Origin: Rhizobium sp. Root1203
Lineage (GTDB): Bacteria > Pseudomonadota > Alphaproteobacteria > Rhizobiales > Rhizobiaceae
Length of the DNA stretch: 42,388 nt
Assembly (NCBI RefSeq): GCF_001424945.1
Contig: NZ_LMCW01000017.1
Span: forward strand, 77,220-119,607
Direction: 5' to 3'
Part shown: piece after piece, positions 23,315 to 31,495 of the stretch
How positions within the stretch are numbered: the first letter of the stretch is position 1
How the letters are laid out: each line of letters begins with the position of its first letter
Notes under the pieces: generated by a model
Database searches by the model: none
What the model saw: only the letters and a program-made list of their open reading frames with translations
What the model was told of the DNA's origin: nothing
Position numbers and translations under genes: made by a program

Positions 23315-24433
23315 TCACTCCAATGAAGCCAGCAGCGCCACCAGCTGACCCTGGCGATGTGTGTCGGTCTTCTGGAAGACAGCCTTAATCCTGCTTCGTG
23401 CGGTCTCACGAGTGATGCCGAGAGTATCTCCGGCTTCTTCGAGAGAACTGCCGCCCGACAGAAGTGCCGCAAGGCGCGCCTCTGCTGGAGTGAGCCCGAA
23501 AGCGCGGCCGAAGACCTGCCACTCGTTCCTGCCCAGCCGAGGCAGTTCGTTGAGAAGCAGCAGGGCTCGGGCGCAAACGAAGGGCGTCTTCGCCGCACCG
23601 TCGACAGACAGAAACCTGATCACGAGCGGGGTCGCATTCTCCCGCCTTACAATGATCGGGGCCGCGCGCAAGGCCCTGCCCTCGCGAAGCCCCTGCAGGC
23701 GGCTGAGCACCCTTTGGTATTCGGCTGCGGCATGCCGGTCACGAAGCATCAACCGCCCGCCGGTGATCTGGATGGAACCATCCAACAGCCGTTGGGCCGT
23801 GGCGTTGGCATGAATGAACCGCCCTGCCTGGTCGATTGCGACCACGGCCTTTCCGATCTGGTCGAACGATGTTGCGACTGTGGACAGCGTCACGCGCCCC
23901 GCCAGATGCGCGAGGCAACCGACTTCGTTCAGCCTCACGGAAAACTGCTGGAGCACGGCCCTCTCGGCTTCTTCGAATGGCCCCTGGCGGGGTGATCGGT
24001 GCAATGTCAGCGACCAGAAATCGGGGCCGGTGCGAAGGCCGATGCCCGCCCAGCCCTTGCCGTCGAAGCGGGGCATGAAATCGTCGAAGAACGGCGCGTA
24101 GCGGGCGTTGCTGTCGATCAAGTCACGGTCCAGCGCTACCTCGCCCCGCATGGTGATCGCCCGCGCGCGTCGATGGCTCTCCCTGTCCTGTTCCACCCAG
24201 CTCTCGCTGACATAGGTTTGGAGGCAGTCTCTAAGGCTGGCAGTCGTCATCGCGCCTTCGGAGGTGGACTGGGGGATCAGGCTCGCGCCCATGGCGCCGA
24301 GCGAGGCCGCCAGCTCGTCGAGTATCCCGATCCAGCACGATGGATCAGCGATCACGTCTGACAGGTTCATGGATGCACGCTGCAACCGATCGACGTCAAA
24401 CGCCACGGCCTTACCCCCCCGCTTTGTTGGCAT
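23315..24433 (-). CDS. LuxR-type helix-turn-helix regulator
   Basis: This protein (about 372 aa from ATG 24433) has a C-terminal LuxR/GerE-type DNA-binding domain: FGLTPAEARLAALLSGGSSLEEAGDTLGITRETARSRIKAVFQKTDTHRQGQLV. The central part (about 190-250, IGKAVVAIDQAGRFIHANATAQRLL) looks PAS-like. The N-terminal part resembles uncharacterised alphaproteobacterial LuxR regulators. An in-frame ATG at 24499 would add 22 mostly hydrophobic residues; I prefer 24433 because the family usually begins close to FDVDRLQRA, but no strong ribosome-binding site decides it. It is divergent from the DUF1194 gene. Confidence 0.82.
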   Translation of the reverse strand: MPTKRGGKAVAFDVDRLQRASMNLSDVIADPSCWIGILDELAASLGAMGASLIPQSTSEGAMTTASLRDCLQTYVSESWVEQDRESHRRARAITMRGEVALDRDLIDSNARYAPFFDDFMPRFDGKGWAGIGLRTGPDFWSLTLHRSPRQGPFEEAERAVLQQFSVRLNEVGCLAHLAGRVTLSTVATSFDQIGKAVVAIDQAGRFIHANATAQRLLDGSIQITGGRLMLRDRHAAAEYQRVLSRLQGLREGRALRAAPIIVRRENATPLVIRFLSVDGAAKTPFVCARALLLLNELPRLGRNEWQVFGRAFGLTPAEARLAALLSGGSSLEEAGDTLGITRETARSRIKAVFQKTDTHRQGQLVALLASLE

Positions 24434-24533
24434 GCACAAACAGATATAGGAGATGAATAATAGGCAGATCAACAACCAGTCCCGCAAGCTACGCCGCAAG
24501 AGGCGGCGTGTCCATGGCCAGGCTTCGCAGGCA

Positions 24534-24572
24534 TTGACAGCATATCTGCCCGCTCAACCCCCAAACGGGGGT
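24534..24572 (+). promoter_or_regulatory. Possible -35 box and GC-rich hairpin before the DUF1194 gene
   Basis: A TTGACA hexamer lies at 24534-24539. It is followed by the hairpin ACCCCC-AAAC-GGGGGT (24557-24572), about 100 bases before ATG 24670. The dyad lies where a -10 box would be expected or just beyond, so it might be an operator or a leader hairpin. Weak evidence. Confidence 0.35.
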
Positions 24573-24669
24573 CTTCTGCAATCGTTTCCTCGCCGAAGCT
24601 TTTGTCATACAGGCGACGATGCCCGGTTACACACTGCAATCGTCCCGCAGGAGAAACGGTGAGGGGTTC

Positions 24670-25494
24670 ATGAACACTTGGCTATGCACAAAACTGGCGG
24701 CTGCGATTGTGGTCACGTCGGCGATTGGATCCGCGGCGCTCGCATCCGGAACTGATCACGCACAGGCGAGCGACGTCGACGTCGCCGTGGTCTTCGCCGT
24801 CGATTTCTCGTCCTCAATCGATCCTGCCACCGCGGACATGCAGCGGAATGGTCATGCCGCCGCCTTGACATCCCCCGAGATATTGAAGGTGCTTTCCAGC
24901 GGCCGGCGGGGGTGCATAGCAGTCAGCTATTTCGAATGGGCAAGCCCGTCGAGCATAAGGTCAATCTTGCCCTGGACGAGGATTTGCGGACCCAAAGACG
25001 CAGAAGCGGCAGCCGGCATTATCAGCAGTACCGGTGACAGGGGCGTCGGTCGCAGGATCAGGGGTGGAACATCCATCTCCTCGGCCATCGCCGTCGGCAG
25101 CCTGCTTCTCGACAGGTTTCCGGACCGCGCGGACCGGATGGTCATAGATATATCCAGCAACGGCGAGAACAATGCAGGCCTGTCCGTTCAGCAGGCTAGG
25201 GCGAAGGCGATTGACAAGGGCTACACGATCAACGCGATCGCCATCCCGTCCAGGGAATTCCAGAATCCCGACCGCCCGCTAGCCTCTTATTTCGCGGAGG
25301 AAGTCATCGGCGGCGACCAGGCCTTCGTGATGGTACCGAAGGCGTTAAGCGATTACACCTTGGCCCTGCGTCACAAGCTGGTGACCGAGATATCCTTGAA
25401 ATTAACCCCGAATTCGCGTTCGCAGGACGGGCAGCCACGGGTGAGCATCGCGGACACTCGATTGGCGAGGACCCGGGAAGGGGGGACGGAGTAA
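24670..25494 (+). CDS. Secreted DUF1194 (VWA-like) protein
   Basis: This 274-aa exported protein has a signal peptide (MNTWLCTKLAAAIVVTSAIG, cleavage near ALAS). A von Willebrand factor A-like fold opens with the strand VDVAVVFAVDFSSSID, a DxSxS metal-site motif, and continues through GGTSISSAIAVGSLLLDRFP and MVIDISSNGENN. This pattern is that of the DUF1194 family, common and uncharacterised in rhizobia. ATG 24670 follows GAGGGG at 24661-24666; the open frame extends further upstream but without support. A divergent LuxR regulator lies upstream and IS remnants lie directly downstream. Confidence 0.85.
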   Translation: MNTWLCTKLAAAIVVTSAIGSAALASGTDHAQASDVDVAVVFAVDFSSSIDPATADMQRNGHAAALTSPEILKVLSSGRRGCIAVSYFEWASPSSIRSILPWTRICGPKDAEAAAGIISSTGDRGVGRRIRGGTSISSAIAVGSLLLDRFPDRADRMVIDISSNGENNAGLSVQQARAKAIDKGYTINAIAIPSREFQNPDRPLASYFAEEVIGGDQAFVMVPKALSDYTLALRHKLVTEISLKLTPNSRSQDGQPRVSIADTRLARTREGGTE

Positions 25495-25539
25495 TCGAAC
25501 GTGACTGCCCTTAGTGCGCTGTCACACGCCTCAAGGGAG

Positions 25540-25795
25540 AATAGGTCCCCCCAACTGTCGAGATGGTACTGAGGGAGAGATCGGCCGCCAAGCGAGTGGT
25601 CGCTGTCGCAAGGCAAGTTGTCTGGTCGCGCAAGCCTCGATTCCGATCAGGCACGGCAGCAATTCCCTGAAAAATCCAACGACATCGTGGTGGCGCAGGC
25701 CTGCGACGGCTGACATAAGCGCCAGCACCATTGATCCCGTGAACCTGCAATACTTGCTTCGCGATATTCAGACCAATTGTGGTAACCTGCTCCAT
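25540..25795 (-). mobile_element. IS110-family transposase remnant (5' end, frameshifted)
   Basis: The minus strand from ATG 25795 reads MEQVTTIGLNIAKQVLQVHGI, the standard N-terminus of IS110-group (DEDD) transposases, including the first catalytic aspartate region (here I-G-L-N, Asp replaced by Asn). After about 29 codons the sense passes to another frame: RHHDVVGFFRELLPCLIGIEACAT, encoded to about 25623. The rest of the transposase is gone. With a lost aspartate, a frameshift and a truncation, the element is dead. Confidence 0.75.
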
Positions 25796-26104
25796 GAACG
25801 GCTCTCAGCATGTGACTTCCACAGCCACACTGTGGCACATCGCGATGCCGGGAGAGCGGACGCCGTCGACCACTGCAAGCTTCCAGACGAGATTGCGAGC
25901 GTCGGCGATTACCCTTGAACCCACCCCATGGAGTGATCAGATGTGCCGCGTCGCCCAGAGGAAGATATGCCAGTGGCGATAGCGGTCAGCCACCCCGAAC
26001 CCGCGTGTTCCAAGGCGAGCGGTATCGGAGCGTAACCGGAATATCAGTTCCGATCGCCGCCTCGACAAGGTGGTGGGGTGGCCATCGGAAGCTGATGCGA
26101 AGCT

Positions 26105-26268
26105 CCCGACGGTACTGTGCGCGTCACACCGTGTGTCATGATCACCGACAAGCCCATGCCCTACGACGCACCCAAAAGGCAAATTATGCTCGGTGTCGAG
26201 CATCCTGCACATAAGCGCCTCAACAACTGAGCGGAGAACAGGCATCTGGTCATTCGACAACGAAGCAC
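26105..26268 (+). mobile_element. IS6-family transposase remnant (C-terminal part)
   Basis: The plus frame through ATG 26138 reads VMITDKPMPYDAPKRQIMLGV, then VEHPAHKRLNN, a stop codon, and AENRHLVIRQR. This is the wording of the C-terminal catalytic section of IS6/IS26-type DDE transposases (usually TDKLxSYxAAKRExMPGVEHRxHKGLNNRAENSHxPxRxRE). Only this section survives, with an in-frame stop. The upstream 25919-26104 may be further decayed parts but cannot be read. A long antisense frame over this region is not a gene. Confidence 0.6.
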
Positions 26269-26323
26269 CCTTACTGGGGAGGTCGGCACCACCCCATCTT
26301 GCCCCCGAACATCGAACGCCTCG

Positions 26324-26767
26324 TTAAGTTTCGACGGAGCAAGTCTTAACGGTTCGTTGCTCAGAATCGTCGTAAGCGCGGCGGCATTGTTCGACGTGGG
26401 CCAAGTTGTCCGTGATCCAAAAATTGACACCTTCGAGGGCGCTCAAGATACCGGCCCCCATGTCGGTCAATTCATATTCGACTCTCGGCGGCACTTCGGG
26501 AAAGTAATGACGCACAACAAGGCCATCTCGCTCCAGATTTCGCAGTGTGAGCGTGAGCATGCGCTGGGTGATGCCTTCAATCTCGTTCTTGAGCGCCGAA
26601 AAACGGAGCCGCTGCCCACTCGCGACTGAGAGGTGCCAGATAACCGGAACAGTCCATTTGTCGCCGAGCCGCGTACAGATTCCGTTCGACGGAACCGGTC
26701 TGAAGGGCCGACCGCCTTTGTTCTGTTTATCGAACCTGCTCCCTATCGGTTTTTCCAAGCGTATCAT
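26324..26767 (-). CDS. HxlR-family transcriptional regulator
   Basis: This 147-aa winged-helix regulator has the HxlR signature: CTRLGDKWTVPVIWHL, FSALKNEIEGITQRMLTLTLRNLERDGLVVRHYF, and VEYELTDMGAGILSALEGVNFWI. The conserved cysteine of redox-sensing relatives is present near residue 31. It is divergent from the NmrA-like gene, a frequent arrangement in which HxlR proteins repress quinone or NAD(P)H-dependent reductases. The 3' end abuts decayed IS sequence, yet the frame is intact. Confidence 0.9.
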   Translation of the reverse strand: MIRLEKPIGSRFDKQNKGGRPFRPVPSNGICTRLGDKWTVPVIWHLSVASGQRLRFSALKNEIEGITQRMLTLTLRNLERDGLVVRHYFPEVPPRVEYELTDMGAGILSALEGVNFWITDNLAHVEQCRRAYDDSEQRTVKTCSVET

Positions 26768-26858
26768 CCTTGTGCCTGAGGCTGGAAAATGTGCCGTCTT
26801 CCGGTGTCAACCTCATAGCTATATATGGATTCCCTCGGCAAAACATGAGGGTGTCCAC

Positions 26859-27746
26859 ATGACGAAAGAAAAACGTTCGATCCTGGTCTTCGGCGCGACA
26901 GGTCAACAGGGCGGGTCGGTCGCCGCCGAATTGATGAGGGCAGGCTGGCGAGTGCGTGCACTGGTTCGCGATCTCGCCTCTCCCAAATCAGAAGCACTTC
27001 GCCGCGCGGGCCTCGAACTCGTGCACGGATCGTTTGCGGATATCGAAGTGATCCGCGCCACCATGAAGGAAAGTTATGGCGTCTTCAGCGTGCTGCCGGG
27101 CAACTTGCCCGAAGAGGAAGAAGTGCGTTTGGGCAGCGCGATCGGGGATTTGGCAGCAGAGTGCGGTGTTGCACACCTCGTTTATTCCTCGGGCGCCAGC
27201 GCCGGTGAGAAGCCGACTGGCGTAGCGCGTTTCGACGCCAAGCCTCGTATCGAAGTGCACATTCGCAAACTGCCGATTATCGCAACCATCGTCAGGCCGA
27301 TGATTTTCATGGAGATGCTTGCAAGGCCCGGGTACGGGTTGGAGGAGGGGCAGTTCAAATTTTTCCTCAGACCCGACCAGTCGATGCAAGTCATCGCCGT
27401 GGATGACATCGGAAAATTTGTTGCCGCTATCTTCGCCGACAAGGTGCGGTTCGGAGGAGAAACATTGAAGATTGCCGGCGATACCGTCACCGGCCGCGAA
27501 CTGGGAGAGATTTTTACGGAGGCCGCCGGTCGTCCGATTGTCTACGCGCGCTTTTCCGATAAGGTTCTCGCTGCCAATTCCACTCTTGGGCAACTGGCCG
27601 CAAGCCTGGACGAAGGCCCCCTTGCAGACCACGTGGATCTGAATGTCATGAGGAGAATAAATCCGGAAATTATCTCTTTCCGATCCTGGCTAGCTGGGAG
27701 TGGGCGGAAAGCCTTCGACGACGCCATCAGGCTTGGTGTGCGATGA
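26859..27746 (+). CDS. NmrA-family NAD(P)-binding protein
   Basis: This 295-aa atypical short-chain dehydrogenase-like protein has dinucleotide loop VFGATGQQGGSVAAELMRAGW (about 10-30), followed by RALVRDLASPKSEAL, LVHGSFAD and VYSSGASAGEKP, the order found in NmrA/HSCARG proteins. A C-terminal substrate lobe is present. ATG 26859 follows GAGGG with about 7-nt spacing; an open frame reaching further upstream into the HxlR gene lacks support. It probably reduces a quinone or senses NADPH, under control of the divergent HxlR regulator. Confidence 0.88.
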   Translation: MTKEKRSILVFGATGQQGGSVAAELMRAGWRVRALVRDLASPKSEALRRAGLELVHGSFADIEVIRATMKESYGVFSVLPGNLPEEEEVRLGSAIGDLAAECGVAHLVYSSGASAGEKPTGVARFDAKPRIEVHIRKLPIIATIVRPMIFMEMLARPGYGLEEGQFKFFLRPDQSMQVIAVDDIGKFVAAIFADKVRFGGETLKIAGDTVTGRELGEIFTEAAGRPIVYARFSDKVLAANSTLGQLAASLDEGPLADHVDLNVMRRINPEIISFRSWLAGSGRKAFDDAIRLGVR

Positions 27747-28102
27747 GAGCCTGACCCATTAGCCAAATAAAAGCGGATAAACACTGCCGTTGTGCTGGGC
27801 CATCGCCGTCAAATCTCAGCACTGTAGTGGTTTGATCGCCCTATGTCAGTGACCCGCTCACCTTGGCCTGAAAAAACAGTCGGGTGATCCGCTCGCATTT
27901 CGGCGTTTGTCGTTTACCGATACAAGTTGCGGCTTCCGCGTGCGGCTCGAGATCGGCGCCGGCCGTGAAGGCGCCCCTGGCAACTCAGGCCTGATCACGC
28001 GTCGCGCGCTTTCGTTGCGGTTAGTCGGGCTCTCGGGCAGTCGGTAATGCGCCTGCAATCTCTGCCTCGTAGCAAGCTGCAAAACCAACTGGAGCGGCTG
28101 CG
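27747..28102. other. 356-nt gap without a recognisable gene
   Basis: No translation or RNA in this stretch is recognisable. It ends with GGAG at 28091-28094, the ribosome-binding site of the small lipoprotein gene. Confidence 0.5.
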
Positions 28103-28345
28103 TTGCGCAACGAATCACCCCGGAAGACATACCGAACGCGTTCACGTCTTGCTTTTGCAGGTGCCGCCTTCGCGTTGGTGGGGACTGCGCTGCTTGCGAG
28201 CTGTGCCTCCCAAGTGATGAAAAACTATGTCGGCGGGCCGGGTTACGTCAAGGAGACCGAGTGCTTCTACACATTCTATGCGCGCGCAGCCGGGACGCGA
28301 TGGATCGTCACGAATTTCCGCAAGCCGAAGCTCGAATGCGAATGA
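28103..28345 (+). CDS. Small predicted lipoprotein
   Basis: The product has 80 aa and is of unknown function. A basic start (RKTYRTRSR) is followed by a hydrophobic segment (LAFAGAAFALVGTAL) and the lipobox LASC with Cys34, so the mature protein would be a lipid-anchored peptide of 47 residues rich in Tyr and Phe (VKETECFYTFYARAAGTRW). The TTG start at 28103 is supported by GGAG at 28091-28094 with 8-nt spacing. No neighbour hints at a role. Confidence 0.6.
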   Translation: MRNESPRKTYRTRSRLAFAGAAFALVGTALLASCASQVMKNYVGGPGYVKETECFYTFYARAAGTRWIVTNFRKPKLECE

Positions 28346-28406
28346 CGACTTTGCAGTAGCGCGTGAAGGTTGTCGCAGATGCTCGGTTAAACAAGGAGCG
28401 AGAAGC

Positions 28407-28643
28407 ATGCTCAGGCATTTGTCCAGATTGCGGGGCGTATTCCGTCCGATGCGCCCTGATCCAGGCGGATCGGAGAGACTGCTCGGTGCAGTGCTGATCT
28501 TTTTGATGTGTCTGATGTTGGTGCTCTTTGCGCGCCATGCGATAGCGCGTGATGCGGCGCTTGCACGTGGTCCCTTGATGAGTGCAGCGGCCGAGTGTTC
28601 AAGATCAGCGTCGGGCACGAGCTGTAGCAGTTTGAGCCAGTAG
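28407..28643 (+). CDS. Small single-pass membrane protein
   Basis: The product has 78 aa and is not recognised. One transmembrane segment (LLGAVLIFLMCLMLVLFA, about 25-42) follows an Arg-rich N-terminus (LRHLSRLRGVFRPMRP), so the N-terminus should be cytoplasmic. The C-terminal 35 residues are Ser/Ala-rich with two cysteines. ATG 28407 follows AAGGAG at 28392-28397 with 9-nt spacing, which distinguishes it from a longer open frame starting further upstream. Possibly a decayed or very local gene. Confidence 0.5.
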   Translation: MLRHLSRLRGVFRPMRPDPGGSERLLGAVLIFLMCLMLVLFARHAIARDAALARGPLMSAAAECSRSASGTSCSSLSQ

Positions 28644-29295
28644 GATTGCCGACAGCGCGAGTCTTGTTCTCATCGAAGGCGATCATCCCTGAGGATGATC
28701 TGCGTGCTGCGATGCCACGCCGATGGTCCTATAGCCGCGACGGCGAACGTCCGGGGGTCGAAGATGCCTTCTCGGCGCGGCACTCCACCCGGTATTGCGG
28801 CGCATCCTCACTCTCAATTACGGGTGACAGCCGCCTTATCCGGCGGGCGTTCGTGCCAGGTCGAGCATCGGGTTTTCACTCTTCCTACGACCAGTACCTC
28901 TATATCCCGGCATGCCACATAAGGGCCTGCCAGTTGGGCATGAGGAGGCCCGCTGCCTCAATTTCTATCTTGATCTAGACGGTTTCGCGCAATGGCTGCA
29001 CCTGACCCAGGAAACTTAGCATCGTCCAAACCCGCGTTGCCACGATCCCACCTGCGAAGGCGCGTATCACCTCGCGACTGCGCCTTGAGGAAATTACTTG
29101 CTCGCTGCCCGGAAAATTACGCTGTGCGCAGTTCCGCGCAATGTTCCTGCAACCCAGCAGTCGGATGTTTAGCCCAGCACCTTCACCAACCAACGACGGG
29201 AGACTATCCGATTGTTAGGACGGTGCTTTGAATCGTCGGCCCCACAGCCTTTCAGTCCACGCTCAGAGGCGCCACGACCTCATCGCCTCCTTACG
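28644..29295. other. 650-nt stretch without a recognisable gene; one hairpin
   Basis: The only structure noted is the perfect inverted repeat GATCATCC-CTGA-GGATGATC (28681-28700), about 40 nt after the small membrane protein gene. It could end that transcript, though no T-run follows. I see no identifiable protein or RNA in the rest. Confidence 0.45.
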
Positions 29296-30210
29296 ATGTC
29301 CAAGAACGTTCGACAGATGAACTTAGGAATACGATCTCTGTCACTCCTTGCCGCTACGGTAGTAGTTTGCGTGGCGTGGGCGGGCGACAAACTCACGGGG
29401 AAGAGGACACATGTCGAGGCGGTCATACCACTATATCTCTCCTCCAGTCGCGTCCTCGTGATGATGCGGCTTGGCGATCATTCACCCTCGCCGGTGGTTT
29501 TCGACACTGGAACTAACGACAATGTCCTGGATACTGTCTATGCCGAACAGTTCAACCTGCCACGCATCGGCCCATCGACATCGACTGACGGCAGCACCGG
29601 GCGGCCGGTCCCGGGCTACCAGACCCGATTGGTCGGAGTTCAGCTTGGTGGCATCCCGATCGCAGACGCACCAGCCAACGTATTTGACTACCACAGCACC
29701 GATGAGGTCGGTATTTTCGGACCTAATAGCTTCCCCCAGAAGCTGGTGCTGCTCGATCTGCGAAATGCGGAGTTGCGTATTTTGTCAGGCAGTGCTGTCG
29801 ATACGATGGACGGGCCGGGCGCGCCCTATCTTGGAGAAGGGGCCGCAGGCCTTCCTTCCTTGCAAGTCGAACTCCCAAGTGGAGTGGTCCACGCCATTCT
29901 CGATACCGGCAACGATTCCGCGCTGCTGCTTCCGCTGGAATTCTCGGAGAAGCTCAGCCTCGCCGGCGGTCTAGAGCAGATCGGATCGGTCGTTTCGGCT
30001 TCGGGGAGCCAGCCCATGTATGAAGCTCAGATCGCAGGCGATATTAGGATCGGCGCGATCACCGTGAACAATCCAACAATCCGATTTATCAAGGGCGGCT
30101 ACCCGAACGTCGGCCTGCCGCTACTGCGGCAAATGACTCTTGCTTTCGACCCGACTGACGGCCGCACCTGGGTGATCGATGATACGGCGAGTAATGCGGC
30201 ACGCGAATAG
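29296..30210 (+). CDS. Secreted retropepsin-like aspartic protease
   Basis: The product has about 304 aa. A signal-like hydrophobic start (LGIRSLSLLAATVVVCVAWAG) is followed by two copies of the aspartic protease active-site motif: VVFDTGTND and AILDTGNDS, about 130 residues apart. Each lies in a beta-rich lobe, the second followed by LLLPLEF and GLPLLRQMTLAFD. Two DTG motifs in one chain give a pepsin-like, single-chain arrangement of the retropepsin-like fold found in many bacterial proteins of unknown target. The start is uncertain: ATG 29296 and ATG 29317 are in frame, and an upstream TTG at 29212 lacks support. Confidence 0.75.
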   Translation: MSKNVRQMNLGIRSLSLLAATVVVCVAWAGDKLTGKRTHVEAVIPLYLSSSRVLVMMRLGDHSPSPVVFDTGTNDNVLDTVYAEQFNLPRIGPSTSTDGSTGRPVPGYQTRLVGVQLGGIPIADAPANVFDYHSTDEVGIFGPNSFPQKLVLLDLRNAELRILSGSAVDTMDGPGAPYLGEGAAGLPSLQVELPSGVVHAILDTGNDSALLLPLEFSEKLSLAGGLEQIGSVVSASGSQPMYEAQIAGDIRIGAITVNNPTIRFIKGGYPNVGLPLLRQMTLAFDPTDGRTWVIDDTASNAARE

Positions 30211-30761
30211 ACTGCCACGTGGATGAGCCGACTCCGGGAGGCGGTAGCTCTGGCGAAAGACGAGCCTTGAACTTAGCGAGAGAACCGACGGATTTCCAAC
30301 CCTGACCACACTTTCATGGTATCGCCCTCAGCAAGGATCTCATGTGTACACCTGATAGAACCTCTGGAACCGATAGACCCGGAGACGAAAGGCGGAATTG
30401 TAGACTGCGTGATTATCGAGCAACCGACCGCCGAGTAGCCGTCCGAGCCACCGTTCCCCGGGACGGAAGCGTGTCATGCATCGCAATGCCGATCGGAAAC
30501 GAAGGATGAGCTTCCAATCTCCTATGAGACTGAGGTGCGCGACACGAATATAATTATTGATGACGTTAAGGTATCGACCCACTGTTGATCGAAGCTTAGG
30601 CACATAAAAAGTCGAAATGAAAACTACGAAAGCGAGGGGCTAACTTTGAGAAGCGTAAATTGCGCAGGAAGCACATCTTAGGAAGCAAGGGAAAATTCCA
30701 CCGAGGCGTTTCATTCTGAAATGACGTCGCAGCGAGTTTGAGGTTGGAGATAGTGGCAGCG
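30211..30761. other. 550-nt stretch without a supported gene
   Basis: A minus-strand open frame (30340-30603, 87 codons, Arg-rich) has no ribosome-binding site and no family resemblance, so I leave it uncalled. The last 150 bases should hold the promoter of the LuxR-type gene; no lux-box-like dyad was seen. Confidence 0.45.
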
Positions 30762-31409
30762 ATGCAAGAGGGCAGATGCTCGCAGCTGGGCGATGAAATG
30801 TTGGGAATCTGCATTGCCGAGAATTTTCGGTATTATGCTGCGCTTTTATTCCCTCAGGCTGACAGGACCAGTTTCTACGAGAATGTGATCGCCACCAATT
30901 GGCCGGATGACCTTGTTACAAAATATAGGCAGTCCGATCAGTTTTTTGCGAGCTCGTTCATGGATCAGTGTCGGCAGACGACGTTGCCCGTTGTCGCGTG
31001 TTCATCTGCATTGTACTCGGGATTAAACCGCGATGTGGACTTGCGTCAAATCGGAACCGAGATCTGTGGCTTTAGTCTGCATTGTCCAAGCGGAACACGG
31101 TATCTTGCGATATTCAGCGGCGCTTCGCTAAGCGAGCGCAACATTCATAATGCCTTCATACAATCACTGGGAGCCGTAAATCACTTCTCTAAGAAGGTCA
31201 GGTTGGCATCGAAAGGCCATCCTCTTTCGCGCCGGGAAGTCGAGTGTTTGCGCTGGACGGCGGCTGGCAAAAGCAGCGAGGAAATTTCTATAATCCTCGA
31301 TCTGTCTGCCACGACGATAAACGCGTATTTCAAGTCCGTGATGAGAAAGCTCGATGTAATGAATCGAACCCAAGCAGTTGCGCTGGCCTGCCGGTTGCGG
31401 ATTATTTAA
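30762..31409 (+). CDS. LuxR-family regulator (autoinducer-domain type, solo)
   Basis: The product (215 aa) has an N-terminal domain shaped like the acyl-homoserine-lactone-binding domain of LuxR/TraR proteins (FRYYAALLFP, then NWPDDLVTKYRQSDQFFASSF), and a C-terminal GerE helix-turn-helix (LSRREVECLRWTAAGKSSEEISIILDLSATTINAYFKSVMRKLDVMNRTQAVALA). There is no luxI-type synthase gene in the window, so it is a solo receptor or responds to another signal. I use ATG 30762; TTG 30738 and GTG 30753 are in frame too, and GGAG at 30745 would serve GTG 30753 poorly. Confidence 0.85.
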   Translation: MQEGRCSQLGDEMLGICIAENFRYYAALLFPQADRTSFYENVIATNWPDDLVTKYRQSDQFFASSFMDQCRQTTLPVVACSSALYSGLNRDVDLRQIGTEICGFSLHCPSGTRYLAIFSGASLSERNIHNAFIQSLGAVNHFSKKVRLASKGHPLSRREVECLRWTAAGKSSEEISIILDLSATTINAYFKSVMRKLDVMNRTQAVALACRLRII

Positions 31410-31495
31410 TATTGCTCAGATGGACAATTTCACCACTATACTTTAATGGCCATAGGCAGAGGATGGCCCCCGCGTAGTTTGCCTCCGATTCCGTT

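Noticed and set aside
25937..26260. Long minus-strand frame (107 codons) over the IS6 remnant
   Set aside because: It is antisense to recognisable transposase wording and has no ribosome-binding site or family resemblance of its own.
30340..30603. Minus-strand 87-codon Arg-rich frame
   Set aside because: No ribosome-binding site, no family resemblance, and it lies in a decayed-looking stretch.
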